From the NCBI GenBank assembly GCA_031254445.1, contig JAIRUL010000259.1:1-10023 (forward strand): DNA of 10,023 nucleotides, in the 5' to 3' direction. This document shows positions 8,090 to 10,023 of the stretch, one piece after another. Within the stretch, counting starts at the first letter, position 1. The number at the start of each line of letters is the position of its first letter. The notes below the pieces were generated by a model. It had not been told where the DNA came from. It was given only the letters and a program-made list of their open reading frames with translations, and did no database searches. The DNA comes from Chitinispirillales bacterium. GTDB taxonomy: Bacteria; Fibrobacterota; Chitinivibrionia; Chitinivibrionales; Chitinispirillaceae. The translations under genes were made by a program, and so were the position numbers.

Positions 8090-9682
8090 ATGACAAAATA
8101 CATTTTCGTAACAGGCGGCGTAGTTTCCGGCCTAGGAAAAGGCATCACCGCCGCCTCTTTAGGCCGCTTGCTCAAACAGAAGGGCTTAAAGGTCGCGGCC
8201 CAAAAGCTCGACCCCTACATGAACATCGACCCGGGTACGATGAGCCCGTTCCAGCACGGCGAGGTCTTTGTTACCGACGACGGCGCGGAGACCGACCTCG
8301 ACCTCGGGCACTACGAGCGCTTCATCGACGAGAACTTGACTAAGCTTAGCAACCTGACCTCAGGCCGCGTCTACTGGAGCGTGCTTGAGCGCGAACGGGC
8401 CGGCGGTTACCTCGGCGGCACCGTTCAGGTCATCCCGCACGTCACCCAGGAGATTAAAAATTTCATCTACACCGGCGCCGCCAACAGCCGCGCCGACGTG
8501 CTTATAACCGAAATCGGCGGCACTGCGGGCGACATCGAGAGCCAGCCGTTTTTGGAGGCCATCCGGCAGATCTCCCTCGAAAAAGGCCGCGGGGCTTGCC
8601 TCTTTGTCCACGTGACGCTGATACCATACCTCAAAAGCTCAGGCGAACACAAGTCGAAACCGACGCAGCACTCGGTGAAAGAGCTGCAGGCGATGGGCAT
8701 CACCCCGAATATCATAATCGCGCGGGCGGACGAACCGTTAAGCGGCGGCATCAAGGAGAAAATCGCGCTCTTCTGCAACGTCAAGCCTGATTGCGTAATA
8801 GAGAATATCACCGTAGACTCCCTCTACGAAGCTCCGCTCATGCTCCATAGGAACGGCCTAGACACGGTCGTCTGCCGCGAACTTGGGATTGACGCGCCAA
8901 AGCCGGATTTGCGCGAGTGGAACGAGATGACGCAAAAAATCGCCTCGCGGAAAAAGTCTGCAACCATCGCCATCGTCGGCAAATACATAAAGCTCCGCGA
9001 CGCGTACCTCTCCATCATCGAGAGCCTAAACCACGCCGGCTTCGAGACCGGGGCGAACGTGAATATCCGCTGGGTCGACAGCGAGGACGTGTCGTACAAA
9101 GAGGCCGAAAGCGCCATAGGCAAGATTGACGGCATGATTATCCCCGGCGGCTTCGGCGATAGGGGCATAGAGGGGAAGATTTCCGCCTGCCGCTACGCGC
9201 GCGAAAATAACATCCCATACCTCGGCATCTGCCTCGGAATGCAAATCGCGGTGATAGAATTCGCGCGCTACGTCTGCGGGCTTGAGGGCGCAAACTCCGG
9301 CGAGTTCGACGGCAACTCCCCGCACCGCGTGATAGACATCATGCTAAATCAAGTCGGGATGCTCGGCAGCGGCGGTACGATGCGCCTCGGCGCGTACCCC
9401 TGCAAGGTGTCGAAAGGTTCGCTTTTGCACAAACTCTACGGCGCAGAAGAGATAAGCGAACGCCACCGCCACCGCTTCGAGTTCAACAACGATTACCGCG
9501 AAACCCTCACAAGCAAAGGCCTATCCATATCCGGCCTCTCCCCCGACGGGAACTTAGTCGAGGCCGTCGAGATACCCAAAAACCGCTTCTTTACGGCGGT
9601 TCAATTCCACCCCGAGTTCAAGAGCCGGCCAAACAGGCCGCACCCGCTCTTCTTAGGGCTGCTTGGGGCGGCGCTGAAATAG
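8090..9682 (+). CDS. pyrG: CTP synthase (glutamine-hydrolysing)
   Basis: PyrG aminates UTP to CTP using ATP and glutamine, the final step of pyrimidine nucleotide synthesis. The product is 530 residues, normal for the family. The N-terminal amidoligase domain has the P-loop [10 protein letters not shown] (residues 9-18, Lys17), [36 protein letters not shown] and [15 protein letters not shown], which carry the nucleotide and magnesium contacts. The C-terminal class I glutaminase domain has Cys381 in GICLGMQ and His507/Glu509 in [15 protein letters not shown] near 460 is the conserved segment found in the glutaminase domain of this family. The start is 2 bases after the guaA stop. It is the last gene visible in the cluster; the stop at 9680-9682 leads straight into a repeat array. 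The enzyme family is feedback-controlled by CTP and activated by GTP, which fits its position next to guaA, but no regulatory DNA is visible here. Confidence 0.97.
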   Translation: MTKYIFVTGGVVSGLGKGITAASLGRLLKQKGLKVAAQKLDPYMNIDPGTMSPFQHGEVFVTDDGAETDLDLGHYERFIDENLTKLSNLTSGRVYWSVLERERAGGYLGGTVQVIPHVTQEIKNFIYTGAANSRADVLITEIGGTAGDIESQPFLEAIRQISLEKGRGACLFVHVTLIPYLKSSGEHKSKPTQHSVKELQAMGITPNIIIARADEPLSGGIKEKIALFCNVKPDCVIENITVDSLYEAPLMLHRNGLDTVVCRELGIDAPKPDLREWNEMTQKIASRKKSATIAIVGKYIKLRDAYLSIIESLNHAGFETGANVNIRWVDSEDVSYKEAESAIGKIDGMIIPGGFGDRGIEGKISACRYARENNIPYLGICLGMQIAVIEFARYVCGLEGANSGEFDGNSPHRVIDIMLNQVGMLGSGGTMRLGAYPCKVSKGSLLHKLYGAEEISERHRHRFEFNNDYRETLTSKGLSISGLSPDGNLVEAVEIPKNRFFTAVQFHPEFKSRPNRPHPLFLGLLGAALK

Positions 9683-9686
9683 GCTG

Positions 9687-9746
9687 TTGCTCTTGCTGTT
9701 CGTGTTCTCGTTCACGTTGTCGTTGTCGTTATTGTTATTGTTATTG
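9687..9746. repeat. Degenerate hexanucleotide tandem array (TTNNNG)
   Basis: Ten consecutive 6-base units begin 4 bases after the pyrG stop. All start with TT and nine end in G (the first, TTGCTC, ends in C). The units drift from GC-containing forms (TTGCTG, TTCGTG, TTCACG) through two copies of TTGTCG to three copies of TTATTG, and then into a run of six T at 9747-9752. Read on the minus strand this gives AAC alternating with a variable codon, but no start codon opens that frame, so I do not call a gene. Function is unknown; it lies in the 3' untranslated part of the operon transcript. Confidence 0.75.
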
Positions 9747-9747
9747 T

Positions 9748-9783
9748 TTTTTGTATTACGATGGCATTATCGTAATGCAAAAA
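9748..9783. other. Imperfect palindrome, 15-bp stem with 6-base loop
   Basis: Arms 9748-9762 and 9769-9783 pair over 15 positions with a single G-T wobble, around the loop GGCATT. The stem has five T on its left side and five A on its right, so neither strand shows a hairpin followed by a free T-run. It could stabilise the 3' end of the pyrG message, but it is not a canonical intrinsic terminator. Its right half overlaps the left inverted repeat of the adjacent element. Confidence 0.65.
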
Positions 9784-9793
9784 CCAATCCATA
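9757..9793 (+). repeat. Left inverted repeat of the MITE-like element
   Basis: It begins TACGATGGCATTATCGTAAT and ends CAATCCATA, and is inverted relative to 9949-9985 with 36 of 37 positions matching. It contains the short internal palindrome GCATTATCGTAATGC. Confidence 0.8.
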
Positions 9794-9925
9794 TCTTTAA
9801 AATCTTTTTCAGACGAAGCCTAATAAAGTCAAAATCTTTAAACCTAGATTCCGCAGTTAAAATTTGCATTTATTAGTATTTGAGTAGCATTTTCAATAAG
9901 TTATGTGTATTTTGCCCCCATTTCC

Positions 9926-9948
9926 ACGTTCACCCATTAGGTGAACGT
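9926..9948. other. Hairpin with perfect 9-bp stem inside the MITE-like element
   Basis: ACGTTCACC (9926-9934) pairs perfectly with GGTGAACGT (9940-9948) around the loop CATTA. A T-run starts 10 bases further on (9958-9963), too far for a standard intrinsic terminator, although it could act as a weak one on the plus strand. Confidence 0.6.
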
Positions 9949-9985
9949 TATGGATTGTTTTTTGCATTACGATAATGCCATCGTA
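9949..9985 (-). repeat. Right inverted repeat of the MITE-like element
   Basis: It begins TATGGATTG, passes through six T and GCATTACGATAATGCC, and ends ATCGTA. It matches the complement of 9757-9793 at 36 of 37 positions. Sequence beyond 9985 (GGGGCGG) has no counterpart outside the left repeat. Confidence 0.8.
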
Positions 9986-9986
9986 G

Positions 9987-10008
9987 GGGCGGACCTATGT
10001 GTCCGCCC
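9987..10008. repeat. GC-rich palindrome at the window edge
   Basis: GGGCGGAC (9987-9994) and GTCCGCCC (10001-10008) form a perfect 8-bp stem with the loop CTATGT, followed by TTCTCCC. I recall GTAGGGGCGRCC-type palindromes as dispersed intergenic repeats in clostridial and gut metagenomic genomes; that is memory, not a search. It could stop transcription only weakly because the trailing T-run is poor. It may continue past the window end, where CATAGGT at 10017-10023 partly echoes the loop region in inverted form (ACCTATG at 9993-9999). Confidence 0.6.
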
Positions 10009-10023
10009 TTCTCCCGCATAGGT

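Larger units (their letters stand above)
9757..9985. mobile_element. MITE-like element with 37-base terminal inverted repeats
   Basis: Bases 9757-9793 and 9949-9985 are inverted copies of each other over 37 positions with one mismatch (C at 9784). Similarity stops abruptly at both outer ends at a TA dinucleotide. The inner 155 bases are AT-rich, have no reading frame of useful length, and hold one strong hairpin near the right end. Short length, no gene, long inverted ends and flanking TA fit a miniature inverted-repeat element of the TA-inserting (IS630/Tc1-mariner-like) kind. No parent transposase is in the window, so the family is inference. The alternative is two copies of a dispersed palindromic repeat in opposite orientation. 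Confidence 0.6.

Noticed and set aside
52..9325. Numerous long open frames on the minus strand and other plus frames inside purF, carA, carB, guaA and pyrG
   Set aside because: Each lies wholly or almost wholly within a well-supported gene, shows no recognisable domain, and is expected from GC-rich codon use on the opposite strand.
9687..9750. Minus-strand coding region with alternating Asn codons
   Set aside because: The frame is closed by a TAA a few codons upstream (complement of the TTACGATGG region), has no start codon of its own, and the pattern is explained by the hexanucleotide repeat.
9748..9783. Intrinsic terminator directly after pyrG
   Set aside because: The stem is AT-rich, its T-run is in the 5' arm, and A residues follow the hairpin on the plus strand.
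9903..9944. Tiny open frame (13 codons) inside the MITE-like element
   Set aside because: Too short, without a ribosome binding site, and ending in the hairpin arm; no support for a peptide.
9687..9985. CRISPR array
   Set aside because: There are only two copies of the long repeat, in inverted orientation, and the short array has no spacers.

Overview
The window is an almost fully coding, plus-strand block from a bacterium, moderately GC-rich in the genes. It holds five tightly packed reading frames: purF (1-1428), carA (1422-2513), a carB-dapF fusion (2500-6567), guaA (6564-8087) and pyrG (8090-9682). After them comes a 341-base AT-rich, repeat-laden non-coding tail. The PurF is of the Bacillus type, with a short propeptide before the catalytic Cys and Cys ligands for a 4Fe-4S cluster. 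Together with the form of GuaA and the DAP-pathway gene, this points to a Firmicute, most likely an uncultured clostridial lineage. That assignment is inference from family resemblance, not a search.

Layout: neighbouring genes overlap by 7, 14 and 4 bases, and the last pair is separated by 2 bases. This implies one transcript with translational coupling. No promoter is visible because the window opens on the first codon of purF, and no canonical terminator follows pyrG.

Logic: every gene product up to pyrG, except the DapF part, takes part in a glutamine-dependent amination. PurF opens purine synthesis, CarA/CarB open pyrimidine and arginine synthesis, GuaA makes GMP and PyrG makes CTP. The cluster is therefore organised by chemistry (glutamine amide transfer, ammonia channelling) across both nucleotide pathways rather than by one pathway.

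Most unusual points: (1) the CarB large subunit runs without stop or linker into a complete diaminopimelate epimerase domain, giving 1355 residues; (2) that epimerase domain has Ala where the first of the two catalytic cysteines (Cys73 in the classical enzymes) should be, while other landmarks remain; (3) the helical part of the CarB oligomerisation domain is replaced by an Asn/Gln/Ser/Pro-rich stretch with base use unlike its surroundings; (4) the tail carries a degenerate hexanucleotide array, a 229-base MITE-like element with 37-base inverted repeats ending in TA, and a separate GC-rich palindrome at the window edge.
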